NCBI GenBank assembly: GCA_018824305.1
Contig: JAHJGM010000023.1
Location: forward strand, 1-41,888
Source of the DNA: a bacterium
GTDB lineage: Bacteria; Campylobacterota; Campylobacteria; Campylobacterales; Sulfurimonadaceae
Direction: 5' to 3'
DNA: 41,888 nt
This document shows positions 18,833 to 28,313 of the stretch, piece by piece. Position numbers and translations under genes: made by a program. Positions within the stretch are counted from its first letter, which is position 1, and each line of letters starts with the position of its first letter. The notes beneath the pieces were generated by a model. The model ran no database searches and was not told where the DNA came from. It saw nothing but the letters and a program-made list of their open reading frames with translations.

Positions 18833-20725
18833 ATGGCAAAACATCAATTTCAAACTGAAGCAAATCAAATTCTACATCTTATGATCCACTCTTTATACTC
18901 CAATAAAGAGATCTTTTTACGTGAACTTATCTCAAACGGTTCTGATGCGTTGGATAAGCTCAATATGCTTGTTTTGACTGATGAAAAGTATAAAAACGTA
19001 CAGTTCAACCCTCGTCTAGATATCATACCAAACAAAGAAAACAAAACATTAACTATCAAAGACAGCGGTATCGGAATGAACGAAGAGGATCTGATAAGCA
19101 ATATCGGTACTATCGCCAAATCAGGAACAAAAGCTTTTTTAGAGAACTTAAGCGGTGACCAGAAAAAAGACTCACAGCTCATCGGGCAGTTCGGTGTCGG
19201 TTTTTATGCTGCATTTATGGTGGCGCATAAAGTGGAAGTCGTAACAAAAAAAGCGGGTGAAGATCAAGCTTACATGTGGACAAGTGCAGGAGACGGAGAG
19301 TTTGATCTGGATGAAACTACTCGCGAGGGACACGGTACGACGATCACTCTTTATCTTAATGACGATGAAGGTGAGTTTTTAGAAGAGTACAGAATCTCTA
19401 GTATCATAGAAAAATATTCAAATCATATACCATTTCCTATTTTTATGGACAAAGAACATTATACCCCTGCTAAAAAAGATGATGAGGGCAAAGAGATTGA
19501 AGCTGCAAAAACTGAACTGATAAATGAGCAGATAAACAAAGCGAATGCTCTTTGGACGATCTCAAAATCTGATATCAGTGATGATGAATATAAAGATTTC
19601 TATAAAAGTATCGCTCATGATTCAACAGACCCACTTACATGGATACATAATAAAGCAGAGGGTGCGATAGAGTACACAACTCTATTTTACATACCTTCAC
19701 AAGCACCTATGGACATGTATCGTGTCGATTACCAACCGGGGATCAAACTTTATATCAACCGCGTATTTATCACCGATGATGAAAAAGAGTTGATGCCGAC
19801 ATACTTGCGTTTTTTAAGAGGTGTTATCGATTCAAAAGATCTGCCTCTTAACGTAAGCCGTGAGATCCTTCAAAACAATGCGATACTTGCAAAGATCAAA
19901 AATGCATCAGTAAAAAAAGTGTTGTCTGAACTTTCAAAAATGGCTAAAAACGATGTCGAAAAATATGATACTTTCATAAAAGAGTTTGGAAATGTTTTAA
20001 AAGAGGGGCTATATTCTGATTTTGGAAACCGTGAAAAGATTTTAGATCTACTTAGATTTAATTCTCTAAACTCAGAGGAAAAAACATCTCTTGAAGAGTT
20101 TGTTAAAAATGTAGATGCTGAGAAAAAAGAGATCTATTACATCACTGCAAAATCTACTGTAAGTATGTTAAAAAACAATCCTGCACTTGAGCGATTTAAA
20201 GCAAAAGGGTTAGATGTTCTTATCTTAAATGATGAAGTCGATACTATCGTTTTCCCGATGGTAAACGAGTATAAAGAATACAAACTAGTCAATGTCACTG
20301 ATGCCAAGTTCGATGAGAGCGAAGATACTAAAAAAGCAAAAGAGGAAAGTGCAAAAGAGTATGAAGCATTGACCAAAGAGCTGAAAAATACGCTTGGTGA
20401 CGAGATAAAAGAGGTACAGATCACTTTTGACCTTACTGATTCTGCAGTTGCTATAAAAGAGGATAAAGAGGACCCGTCATACATGATGGCTCAGATGATG
20501 AGACAAATGGGTCAAGGCGGAAATATACCGATGCCAAAACCTATCTTACAGATCAATCCGAACCATGAGTTGATCAAAAAACTCAAAAATTCTGCTGACC
20601 AAAACCTCATCAGCGATGCCGCACATGTATTGCTTGATCAGGCAAAACTGTTCAACGGTATGGAAATTGACGATATGCCTGCATTCATCACGAAACTAAA
20701 CCGCATCATCACAAAAGCGCTGTAA
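18833..20725 (+). CDS. htpG: Chaperone HtpG (Hsp90)
   Basis: A 630-residue bacterial Hsp90, the usual length. The GHKL ATP site shows ELISNGSDALDKL, DSGIGM and GQFGVGFYAAFMV. The middle domain holds the LPLNVSREILQ segment with the ATP-contacting arginine. The C-terminal dimerisation domain ends without the eukaryotic MEEVD tail. It is a cytoplasmic ATP-driven chaperone. An AAAGGAAT ribosome site precedes ATG. It appears to be a single-gene unit bounded by a stem-loop on each side. Confidence 0.97.
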   Translation: MAKHQFQTEANQILHLMIHSLYSNKEIFLRELISNGSDALDKLNMLVLTDEKYKNVQFNPRLDIIPNKENKTLTIKDSGIGMNEEDLISNIGTIAKSGTKAFLENLSGDQKKDSQLIGQFGVGFYAAFMVAHKVEVVTKKAGEDQAYMWTSAGDGEFDLDETTREGHGTTITLYLNDDEGEFLEEYRISSIIEKYSNHIPFPIFMDKEHYTPAKKDDEGKEIEAAKTELINEQINKANALWTISKSDISDDEYKDFYKSIAHDSTDPLTWIHNKAEGAIEYTTLFYIPSQAPMDMYRVDYQPGIKLYINRVFITDDEKELMPTYLRFLRGVIDSKDLPLNVSREILQNNAILAKIKNASVKKVLSELSKMAKNDVEKYDTFIKEFGNVLKEGLYSDFGNREKILDLLRFNSLNSEEKTSLEEFVKNVDAEKKEIYYITAKSTVSMLKNNPALERFKAKGLDVLILNDEVDTIVFPMVNEYKEYKLVNVTDAKFDESEDTKKAKEESAKEYEALTKELKNTLGDEIKEVQITFDLTDSAVAIKEDKEDPSYMMAQMMRQMGQGGNIPMPKPILQINPNHELIKKLKNSADQNLISDAAHVLLDQAKLFNGMEIDDMPAFITKLNRIITKAL

Positions 20726-20747
20726 GCTAAAGGATCTTTCCTTTAGC
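20726..20747 (+). terminator. Stem-loop after htpG
   Basis: A 9-bp perfect stem, GCTAAAGGA with TCCTTTAGC around a TCTT loop, starts immediately after the htpG stop codon. The position fits a terminator, although only isolated T residues follow. Confidence 0.55.
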
Positions 20748-20883
20748 AGCCAAATCTAATACTCAAACTCACTCCATTTTGTCAATACAAAACCTGTATA
20801 ATTTTCAATCAAATCACTAAAAATCACCCCATAAAAATGTTCACTTTTTAACCATTACATCACTTTATAGTGACAATTTTTAT

Positions 20884-20889
20884 TATAAA
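20884..20889 (+). promoter_or_regulatory. Candidate -10 box of the Cache-CheW gene
   Basis: TATAAA within an AATTTTTATTATAAAAT stretch, 36 bases upstream of ATG. The T-rich run in front fits the Campylobacterota promoter style. Sequence-only call. Confidence 0.35.
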
Positions 20890-20924
20890 ATTTCTCATCA
20901 AATTTAACTTATGAAAGATAAAAA

Positions 20925-23534
20925 ATGAGAAACGAAAACTATAAATATAAAAATATGAGTATCTCTAAAGAGGTAGTTCCGTTTATCAAATATATGGATA
21001 AAGTAGAAGACGACAGAGAGATGTTACACGATCTCAGCAATAACTGGAACACACTTTCACTGCTAAGCCAACTTGGAGATGCAGGTGTCAATATGAGTGA
21101 AATCAAGAATAACTTTTCTACTCTTTCATCCGAACTTATCAACCACTTGGCAATAGAACTTTTAAATAAAAATATCAACGAGATGAACTTTAAAGCACAG
21201 GTCGCTGTGGATATAGTGATAAGAAATCTATTTGAGAGAACGGCAGATATAGGGTTTTTAGCAACAGATGACGATATAAGAAGCTTTTTAAGAAACCACA
21301 ATATAAAATATACTACAAACTATACAGAAGATCTTGACAAACTGAAGAACAGGTTTATAGAGTATATCAACAAATACAGCGTGTATTTCAATATTGTCCT
21401 TATGAATACACACGGAGAGATATTGGCAAATCTGGATGATGATCTCAAAGTATCAAAATCGCAAGACTCTATCATAAAAGAGGTGCTCACAACATCCAAA
21501 GAGTATGTCGAGACATTTAAGTACCATGACTTTTTACCTTCACATGAACGTTCTCTTGTCTATTCATACAAAGTAACCGAGAACAATGATCCAAATTCTG
21601 AAGCGATCGGGATACTTTCACTCTCTTTTAAATTCCAAGACGAGATGGACGGTATCTTTAAAAACCTCGTCAACAACAATAAAAAAGAGGCGATCACTCT
21701 TTTAGATAAAGATGGATATGTCATAGCGTCAAGCGATAAATATCATATCCCTCTGGGTTCAAAAATGGAGATCATCTTAAACGATAAATTTAAGATCGTG
21801 ACTTTTGGGGGAAGAGATTATCTGGCAAAAAGCCGTAAAACAAGCGGTTATCAAGATTTTTACGGTCTTGGATGGTATGGACATATCATGGTGCCAATTG
21901 ATAATGCATTTGAGGATGTCGATAACAACAGTTTTGAGATCGATGAAGATCTTCTGCTTTATATACTTCAAAACGGAAAACAGTTCAGCGATGCACTCAA
22001 AAACATCCCGATTCAAGCCAACAGCATACAAAAAAACCTGAACCGTGCTATATGGAATGGAAATATCAAACAGGGAAACTCCAAAAATCAGAACAAACAG
22101 TTCTCACGTGCTCTTATGCAGGAGATAAGACAAACGGGTGAAAACACTAAAAGTATCATCGGCTCGTCTATTGCAAATCTGACAAAGACCATCGTTCTAG
22201 GCGACAGCGTTTTTTATGCCGATCTCATTGTCGATATTATGGATAGAAACCTTTATGAAAGAGCCAATGACTGTAGATGGTGGGCACTTACATCGGAGTT
22301 TAGAAAGATACTGGACACTCCAAGTCTAAATGAGAGCGATACACAGAGAATAAATGATATCCTGCATTACATAAATGAGCTCTATACCGTATATACGAAC
22401 ATCATCATCTATGATGAACAAGGAGTCATTAGAGCCGTATCCAAAGAGGATGAATCTCATCTGATCAGAAAAAAAGTAGGAGAAAACTGGGTAAAAGAGA
22501 CTCTTGAACTTGAGGATTCATCTAAATACTGCGTAAGCGATTTTACAAACACGCATCTTTACGATCAACAGCATACATATATCTATAATGCGGTCATCCG
22601 TTCTTTAGATGACCAAAAGATCCTGGGAGGGATCGGCATTGTCTTTGATGCAGAAGTACAATTTAAAAACATGATAATGGAAGCGCTTCCAAAGAACAGT
22701 GACGGTAGTGTCAAAGAGGGTGTTTTTGCTACTGTTGCAACCAAAGATATGATGGTCATCTCTTCGAGTTATGACAAACATAAAGTCGGAACTCATCTTG
22801 ATATCGACAGTAGCTACTTTCATCTTGACGTCGGAGAGTCAAAGAGCGAGATCATCGTTTATGAAGACAAATACTATTCGCTCGGCGTAAAATGTTCTAA
22901 AGGTTATCGAGAATTCAAAGGTCAAGACGATGACTACGTCAACAATGTTTATGCACTATTTTTCTCTTATATCAGTGATGTAAGTGAGGGTATCATAAAT
23001 AAAGATGATGAGTTTAGAGTTCAAAAAGAGATCTCTTTTGAAAGAGGTGACAATACTTTAGATATAGCGACATTTATGGTCGGTAAACAGTGGCTTGGAG
23101 TCGATACGGCAGATGTCGTCGAAGCGGTCAATGTAAGCGAGCTCAAATCGACCATCAAAATAGACCCTAACCACCACTTCAAAGGGACTCTTATCTATAA
23201 CGACAAAGCCGTGATGGTCATAGATATCAAAAAATATCTGCAAGAAAAGGTCTTGGAGGAATATAAAGAGATAGTCATCATAAAATATGGGACTCCTGAA
23301 ACATATTTAGGTATTTTGGTAAACAACTTAGAGGATATCTCCGAAGTCAGTATCACCAACATCAAAATTCTTCAAGATGAGATAGTCGGAGACGGTACAC
23401 TCGTAGACAGCGTGGTATTCCCTGATGAACACTCATCTTCAAAAGATGTTCTGTCGGTTCTTTCTGTCGATAAGATCATCAAAAAGCTGGTTCGCCCGGA
23501 ACAGACAAAGATACTGCATAGACAAGTGGCTTAA
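20925..23534 (+). CDS. Soluble double-Cache-like protein with C-terminal CheW domain
   Basis: An 869-residue protein without signal peptide or membrane segment. It contains an internal duplication: RNLFERTADIGFLATDDDIRS near residue 100 and RNLYERANDCRWWALTSEFRK near residue 440, each followed by about 200 residues of Cache/PAS-like strands (VLMNTHGEILANLD in copy 1, IIYDEQGVIRAVS in copy 2). Cache modules are normally periplasmic ligand sensors; here both must be cytoplasmic. Residues about 705-840 form a CheW-like domain (FMVGKQWLGVDTADVVEAV, GTLIYNDKAVMVIDIKKYL), the coupling module between chemoreceptors and CheA. I infer an adaptor that feeds a cytoplasmic metabolite signal directly into CheA arrays. 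No receiver or methyl-accepting region is present. It is a single gene with its own promoter and a strong terminator. Confidence 0.85.
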   Translation: MRNENYKYKNMSISKEVVPFIKYMDKVEDDREMLHDLSNNWNTLSLLSQLGDAGVNMSEIKNNFSTLSSELINHLAIELLNKNINEMNFKAQVAVDIVIRNLFERTADIGFLATDDDIRSFLRNHNIKYTTNYTEDLDKLKNRFIEYINKYSVYFNIVLMNTHGEILANLDDDLKVSKSQDSIIKEVLTTSKEYVETFKYHDFLPSHERSLVYSYKVTENNDPNSEAIGILSLSFKFQDEMDGIFKNLVNNNKKEAITLLDKDGYVIASSDKYHIPLGSKMEIILNDKFKIVTFGGRDYLAKSRKTSGYQDFYGLGWYGHIMVPIDNAFEDVDNNSFEIDEDLLLYILQNGKQFSDALKNIPIQANSIQKNLNRAIWNGNIKQGNSKNQNKQFSRALMQEIRQTGENTKSIIGSSIANLTKTIVLGDSVFYADLIVDIMDRNLYERANDCRWWALTSEFRKILDTPSLNESDTQRINDILHYINELYTVYTNIIIYDEQGVIRAVSKEDESHLIRKKVGENWVKETLELEDSSKYCVSDFTNTHLYDQQHTYIYNAVIRSLDDQKILGGIGIVFDAEVQFKNMIMEALPKNSDGSVKEGVFATVATKDMMVISSSYDKHKVGTHLDIDSSYFHLDVGESKSEIIVYEDKYYSLGVKCSKGYREFKGQDDDYVNNVYALFFSYISDVSEGIINKDDEFRVQKEISFERGDNTLDIATFMVGKQWLGVDTADVVEAVNVSELKSTIKIDPNHHFKGTLIYNDKAVMVIDIKKYLQEKVLEEYKEIVIIKYGTPETYLGILVNNLEDISEVSITNIKILQDEIVGDGTLVDSVVFPDEHSSSKDVLSVLSVDKIIKKLVRPEQTKILHRQVA

Positions 23535-23537
23535 GAG

Positions 23538-23565
23538 TTCAAAAGGTTTTGCCTTTTGAATTTTT
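23538..23565 (+). terminator. Intrinsic terminator of the Cache-CheW gene
   Basis: A perfect 9-bp stem, TTCAAAAGG with CCTTTTGAA around a 5-base loop, is followed by TTTTT. It begins three bases after the stop codon and reaches the 3' end of the convergent FIST-domain gene. Confidence 0.8.
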
Positions 23566-26350
23566 AATGTTCTCCGACAAGTTTTTCTTGAGGTACAGAG
23601 AAAAAATATCCTTGAGAAAAGTCAACTCCAAGATCATTTAATATATTATAGATCGTCTCATTTTCAACAAACTCTGCAATTGTTTTGATATTCATCTTTT
23701 TAGCAAAATGCAGGATGCTCTCAACCGTAGCTAATTGGGATTCATCCTGATCTATATTTTTTATCAGAGAACCGTCTATTTTAATAAAGTCGATATCGAG
23801 TTTAGATAAATAACTGAAATTCGAGTATCCCGTGCCAAAATCATCTATGGCGATCTTACATCCGTAATTTTTAACCACTTTTATAAACTCTGAAACTTTT
23901 TCAAAATTATAGATACCCTCAGATTCCACTATCTCTAAAACAACCCTCTCTCCGCATTGGTATTTTTCTAGATTTTCTATCAAAATAGCAACGACTTTTT
24001 TAGATTCAATATCTTCAAGAGAGAAATTTATTGAAAACTCATACTCTAAATCTGCAAATTTTTGAAATGATTTTTGAATCATGACTTTTGTCAGTTTTGT
24101 ATATAGTTTTGATTTTTTGGCATGTTCTAAAAAGAAATATGGAGCTATGATCTCTCCTCTATCGCATCTCATACGAATCAACGACTCATATTTGACGATC
24201 TTTTTGCTTTTGTTATCTACTATTCCCTGATAAAATGGGATAAATCTGTCATTTTTGAGTGCTTCTTTAATTCTTGTTATGACTTCTATATTCTCTTTGA
24301 TCTGCATAGCAAGGTCATCGTTATCATTGTAAAACACTGCTGTTTCATTTGAATGTTTATTTTTTTTCAAAGCGATATGTGAAAGTTTATATATCTCATT
24401 TTTTCTGCCGTAAGAAACACCGCAGGATAAAAAGATAGATATCCTCTCTCCCAATACATTGTATTCTTGATTTTCCAAGTTTACTATCGTGTTGATAATC
24501 TCATTTTTACTATTGTCATCCAATTCATGTTCACATAATATAGCAAACTCATCGCTGCTGATCCTATAGACTTTTTTATGTCCGTCTATCAGTTCTTTTG
24601 CAAGCTCTTTTAAAAGTTCGTCGCCCATCTCATATCCGAAATAGTCATTGATATTGGAAAATCTGTCTATGTTGATAAGGATCAATGAAGCATACTCATT
24701 TGGCTTGGAACTGAGTTGATATAAAAGAGATTCTCTATTTTGCAGACCGGTCAATTTGTCTTCAAACTGCTGTTTTATGATCTCGTCCTTTTGTATCAGA
24801 TCCGTCACGTTTGCTCTGGCAGCGATGTATTCGACGATATTTCCCTCTTCATCCAATATAGGCATGACTACAGATTTAACATAATAGGTATCGCCGTTTT
24901 TAGCGAGATTTTTTATGGTTCCGTACCATGTATTTTTATTTGTGATAGTTTTCCACATATCGGTAAAGACAGCTCTTTTTGTCTCAGGATGTTTCACAAT
25001 ATTATGTCTATGTCCGATCAGCTCGTCTCGGCTATAGCCCGAGACTCTGCAAAATTCGTCATTTACGTATGTGATCACCCCTTTTTCATCTGTTTTAGAG
25101 ACAATGGCACTCTTATCTAGAATCTGTTTATATTGATTTAACGTAACTATATTATTATTTAAGGCTTTTTCAGAGATATTGACAAGATTGGTCAGTGATT
25201 TCAACATTGAGGAACTGGCTTTTCTCGTCTGTATCTCTGTTTTTTTGTTTAAAACATTTGATTCAGACAGACTCAATGTCGTTGTCGTTATATTTAAAAG
25301 CTGATTTTTTGTCTTACCGTGATAAAACTCTCCATAAGTAAAAAAACCGATAGCCGGAGCTATCTGCTCGATCAAACCAAACTCATAATTCAACTGTTCT
25401 TTTAAAAATAGGTTTCTAACGGAACAGGAGTATATATATGTAGCTTCAACGGGATAGGAGACTATACTCGCATGCAGATTCTTCGCTTTGTTTAGTATCT
25501 CTTCCACATTGCCGATAGCGAACTTGACCCTGTCTCCGTTTTTAAAATGTCCTGCATAAATAAAACCGCCGTCATCTGTTTTTGCGACTATGGATCTGGC
25601 AATGACCACGTTTTCATCTGTTTTGACCAATGGAAACTCTATGACCGATGTAGGAAAGTTCAATAATATCTCATTCCCAAGATAATATTTATAGACCTCT
25701 TCTACAGGCATATCGTCGATCTCGTAGATCACATTGTTATCGGCCTTTGTGACGACCATCTCTTTGCCGATGGAAGTCCATTCCAAAGAGTAGTTCGTCG
25801 ACACATTTAAGACTTGGCTGTCGATCGCACAAACGACGATCCCCTCAAAATATATTTTATCTCCAAAGATGACGAATGTTCTTACAAACTCTACATTATC
25901 TCCCGCATTACCGCCGGCGATTGGAATATTTTGATTTACTGATGAAAAACCCTCTAAAAACAGTTCCGAATCACTTTTTAAGGCTTCGCTAAAAGCTATT
26001 ACGACTTTTGTATCTTGCCTGACAAAGTTTTTAACGACATCGACACCTGTCTGAAAATTTGTCTGCGGATAGTACGTAGTTCTAAGAGTCGAGCTTTCAA
26101 ATAGAGAAAACGAGAACTGGATCGTTTTATTGTGGATGATACCGCCGGATATCTCGCCTGCGGTAGATGCGCCCATAATAGCTGCATGGGGAAGTTTTTG
26201 TGCCAAAAGTTCTAAGACAGGCTGCAGTGCAGTCGTATCTAAAACACCGCTAAAGACCTGTACCAAGATATTGGGATGATGACCTATCTCTTCATCTATG
26301 AACTGTTCTAAATTTGGAATATTATCAAACGTATAACCAAGTAACTTCAA
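23564..26350 (-). CDS. FIST-PAS-GGDEF-EAL cyclic-di-GMP signalling protein
   Basis: A 928-residue cytoplasmic protein. The N-terminal FIST-N and FIST-C sensor domains span roughly residues 20-370 (AAIMGASTAGEISGG and AGGNAGDN patches). A PAS domain follows at about 405-520 (ITYVNDEFCRVSGYSRDELIG, then HNIVKHP). The GGDEF domain at about 530-690 has SSDEF at the signature near residue 597, so diguanylate cyclase activity is unlikely. The EAL domain at about 695-925 keeps the catalytic set: ESL in place of EAL near 722, NFS, LEIVES, DDFGTGYS near 837, KIDGS and EFVE, so phosphodiesterase activity is likely. FIST domains are thought to bind small molecules such as amino acids. The start is TTG with GAGGAAG 7 bases upstream. 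Confidence 0.9.
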   Translation of the reverse strand: MKLLGYTFDNIPNLEQFIDEEIGHHPNILVQVFSGVLDTTALQPVLELLAQKLPHAAIMGASTAGEISGGIIHNKTIQFSFSLFESSTLRTTYYPQTNFQTGVDVVKNFVRQDTKVVIAFSEALKSDSELFLEGFSSVNQNIPIAGGNAGDNVEFVRTFVIFGDKIYFEGIVVCAIDSQVLNVSTNYSLEWTSIGKEMVVTKADNNVIYEIDDMPVEEVYKYYLGNEILLNFPTSVIEFPLVKTDENVVIARSIVAKTDDGGFIYAGHFKNGDRVKFAIGNVEEILNKAKNLHASIVSYPVEATYIYSCSVRNLFLKEQLNYEFGLIEQIAPAIGFFTYGEFYHGKTKNQLLNITTTTLSLSESNVLNKKTEIQTRKASSSMLKSLTNLVNISEKALNNNIVTLNQYKQILDKSAIVSKTDEKGVITYVNDEFCRVSGYSRDELIGHRHNIVKHPETKRAVFTDMWKTITNKNTWYGTIKNLAKNGDTYYVKSVVMPILDEEGNIVEYIAARANVTDLIQKDEIIKQQFEDKLTGLQNRESLLYQLSSKPNEYASLILINIDRFSNINDYFGYEMGDELLKELAKELIDGHKKVYRISSDEFAILCEHELDDNSKNEIINTIVNLENQEYNVLGERISIFLSCGVSYGRKNEIYKLSHIALKKNKHSNETAVFYNDNDDLAMQIKENIEVITRIKEALKNDRFIPFYQGIVDNKSKKIVKYESLIRMRCDRGEIIAPYFFLEHAKKSKLYTKLTKVMIQKSFQKFADLEYEFSINFSLEDIESKKVVAILIENLEKYQCGERVVLEIVESEGIYNFEKVSEFIKVVKNYGCKIAIDDFGTGYSNFSYLSKLDIDFIKIDGSLIKNIDQDESQLATVESILHFAKKMNIKTIAEFVENETIYNILNDLGVDFSQGYFFSVPQEKLVGEH

Positions 26351-26391
26351 AGAATGACTTCCTCATCTAGACTGTTGTATCACAAAAATTG

Positions 26392-27081
26392 TTATCTGAT
26401 TATATCCAAATTCCAATCAATTACGACAATTTTGTTGTTCATTAAATACTCATTAGTCTTAGAAAACGGTTTGGAACCGAAAAAACCTCTGTATGAGGAT
26501 AAAGGCGATGGGTGGGGGGCTTTTAATACAAGATGCCGACTCACATTGATAAAAGACTCTTTCTTCTGCGCATCTGCTCCCCAAAGAACAAAGACGACAT
26601 TCTCTTTTTTTTCATTTATGATCTCTATGACTCTTTTGACAAATCTTTCCCAGCCTCTATTTTTATGGGATGCCGGTTGCCCCTTTCGTACACTTAAAAC
26701 GGCATTGATCAAAAATACGCCCTCTTTCGCCCACTGAGTCAAATCGCCCTGTTTTGGCATAGGCAGATGTAAATCGGTCGTGTATTCCGTAAAAATATTG
26801 CGAAGAGACGGAGGAAAAGGTGTGTTACCAAGTACGCTAAAAGCAAGACCGTGTGCCTGAGAAGCTCCATGGTAAGGGTCTTGACCGATGATGACTACCT
26901 TGAGCTTCTCAAAAGAGGTAAGATTAAAAGCATTAAAGAAATTCTTCTCATCAGGATAGACGGTGTAATGCTTTTTTTCCTCTTCCAAGAAATCTTCAAG
27001 CTCTTTGATATAGGGCTTATCCAACTCCTCGGCAAGCAGAGCCTTCCAGCTAGGCTCGATCAGAAGCTCTTTAAAGTTCAT
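26392..27081 (-). CDS. ung: Uracil-DNA glycosylase (family 1)
   Basis: A 229-residue base-excision repair enzyme removing uracil from DNA. Motif A is GQDPYHG with the catalytic Asp, and motif B is HPSPLS with the catalytic His. The length equals that of E. coli UNG when started at the ATG at 27081. An in-frame GTG at 27114 would give 11 more residues (MKSSLGSSKKQ) that do not look like family sequence, so the ATG is preferred. The gene overlaps the 3' end of the dihydroorotase-like gene by 11 bases, implying co-transcription. Confidence 0.95.
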   Translation of the reverse strand: MNFKELLIEPSWKALLAEELDKPYIKELEDFLEEEKKHYTVYPDEKNFFNAFNLTSFEKLKVVIIGQDPYHGASQAHGLAFSVLGNTPFPPSLRNIFTEYTTDLHLPMPKQGDLTQWAKEGVFLINAVLSVRKGQPASHKNRGWERFVKRVIEIINEKKENVVFVLWGADAQKKESFINVSRHLVLKAPHPSPLSSYRGFFGSKPFSKTNEYLMNNKIVVIDWNLDIIR

Positions 27082-28258
27082 CTGTTTTTTTGATGACCCC
27101 AAAGAGCTCTTCACCGTTGTAAAGGGATTGTGGATTCTTTACATGTAGGGATTCATCTGTATTAAATACAACGAAATCTTTTGTCCCGACCTCAATTCCA
27201 CCTCTTGTCTCGCCTATCGCTTTAGCAGGGTTTACGACACTTAGACGTATAAACTCCTGCATACTTATCATGTTCGACTTTACAAGTTTTGTATAGTAAA
27301 GCGGCAGTGCATGGTCAATACTCTCACATCCATAAGTCGCATCAAAAAATGCCACCTCTTTATTGACAGGAGACGATGGCTGATGAAGAGTCGTGAGCAT
27401 ATCTATCTCACTGTTTTTCAGTGCTTCTTGCATCAGCTTCATATCATTATTTGTTGCAAGCGGCGGATATATTTTTGCTGTCGTATTGAAGTTTTCACAT
27501 AATTCATCTGAATGTAAAAGATGATGGATACTCACCTCACATCTGACATCCACACCCTCTTTTTTGGCTTTGCTTATCATCTCGATGGAACGCGGATTGG
27601 CGATCGATTTAAACAGTACCTTGATACCATAATAACGAGCAAGCTCGATCATACGACTTACATGTAGGAGTTCGCCGATTGCAGGTATGCCCGCAAGTCC
27701 AAGATGTGAACTGACCGCACCCTCGGTCATCACACCCATATTGCTCAGACTTCTGTCTTCTGCTCTACAAAAAAGCGTCACGTTGTACATCTTCACGTAT
27801 TCCGCTATTTTAATGGCAAGATTATTGTGCGTTGTCGTACTCATAAAGGGAGCTACCGCACCTTTTTTCAGAAGTATGGCGATATTGCTCAGTGTCGCAT
27901 CCGATGATTTAATGGTGTTTATAGAGCTGTGTATGTTTGCGCCGTGAAGCGGGATCTGATTGTTTTGCACGAACTCCAAGACTATCTCATCATCGATCGC
28001 AGGAGTCGATTCTGGATTTAAAACGACATCTTTGACACCGCCACGAGATGCATCATTTGAGAGTTCTTCTATTCTTTTAGAGTTTAGGACGTCATCTTTG
28101 ACTCTGACGTTTAGGTCGATGAGCGAAGGGATGAGACAAAGCGAAGTCTCGCTCTTTCCTTTTATCTCTTCTATCTTCGTAATCACGCCCTCTTCTACTT
28201 CTATGTTTGCAAATCTTTCGCCGTTTATATCGCAAATTTTCACATTAGATATTACCAT
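27071..28258 (-). CDS. Dihydroorotase-like protein lacking catalytic metal ligands
   Basis: A 395-residue amidohydrolase-fold protein of the dihydroorotase type. The first metal motif, DxHxHxR in active enzymes, reads DLNVRVK (N50, R52), and the late catalytic TDHAPH motif reads TLHQPS. Thus at least two histidines and the catalytic aspartate are missing, while the fold-supporting patches (IHHLLHSDE, VVNPAKAIG) remain. I infer no dihydroorotase activity. In several bacteria such pseudo-dihydroorotases (PyrX/PyrC') assemble with aspartate transcarbamoylase as a structural subunit; that role is plausible here. A separate active PyrC should exist elsewhere. ATG is preceded by AAAGG. It diverges from lpxB with a 55-base AT-rich spacer. 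Confidence 0.88.
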   Translation of the reverse strand: MVISNVKICDINGERFANIEVEEGVITKIEEIKGKSETSLCLIPSLIDLNVRVKDDVLNSKRIEELSNDASRGGVKDVVLNPESTPAIDDEIVLEFVQNNQIPLHGANIHSSINTIKSSDATLSNIAILLKKGAVAPFMSTTTHNNLAIKIAEYVKMYNVTLFCRAEDRSLSNMGVMTEGAVSSHLGLAGIPAIGELLHVSRMIELARYYGIKVLFKSIANPRSIEMISKAKKEGVDVRCEVSIHHLLHSDELCENFNTTAKIYPPLATNNDMKLMQEALKNSEIDMLTTLHQPSSPVNKEVAFFDATYGCESIDHALPLYYTKLVKSNMISMQEFIRLSVVNPAKAIGETRGGIEVGTKDFVVFNTDESLHVKNPQSLYNGEELFGVIKKTDEL

Positions 28259-28313
28259 TTCAACAACACCTTTAGATATAATTGCAAAATTATATGATAA
28301 AAAGGTTTAAACT

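Noticed and set aside
27081-27114. GTG start for ung
   Set aside because: The added residues do not resemble the family, and the later ATG gives exactly the common length.
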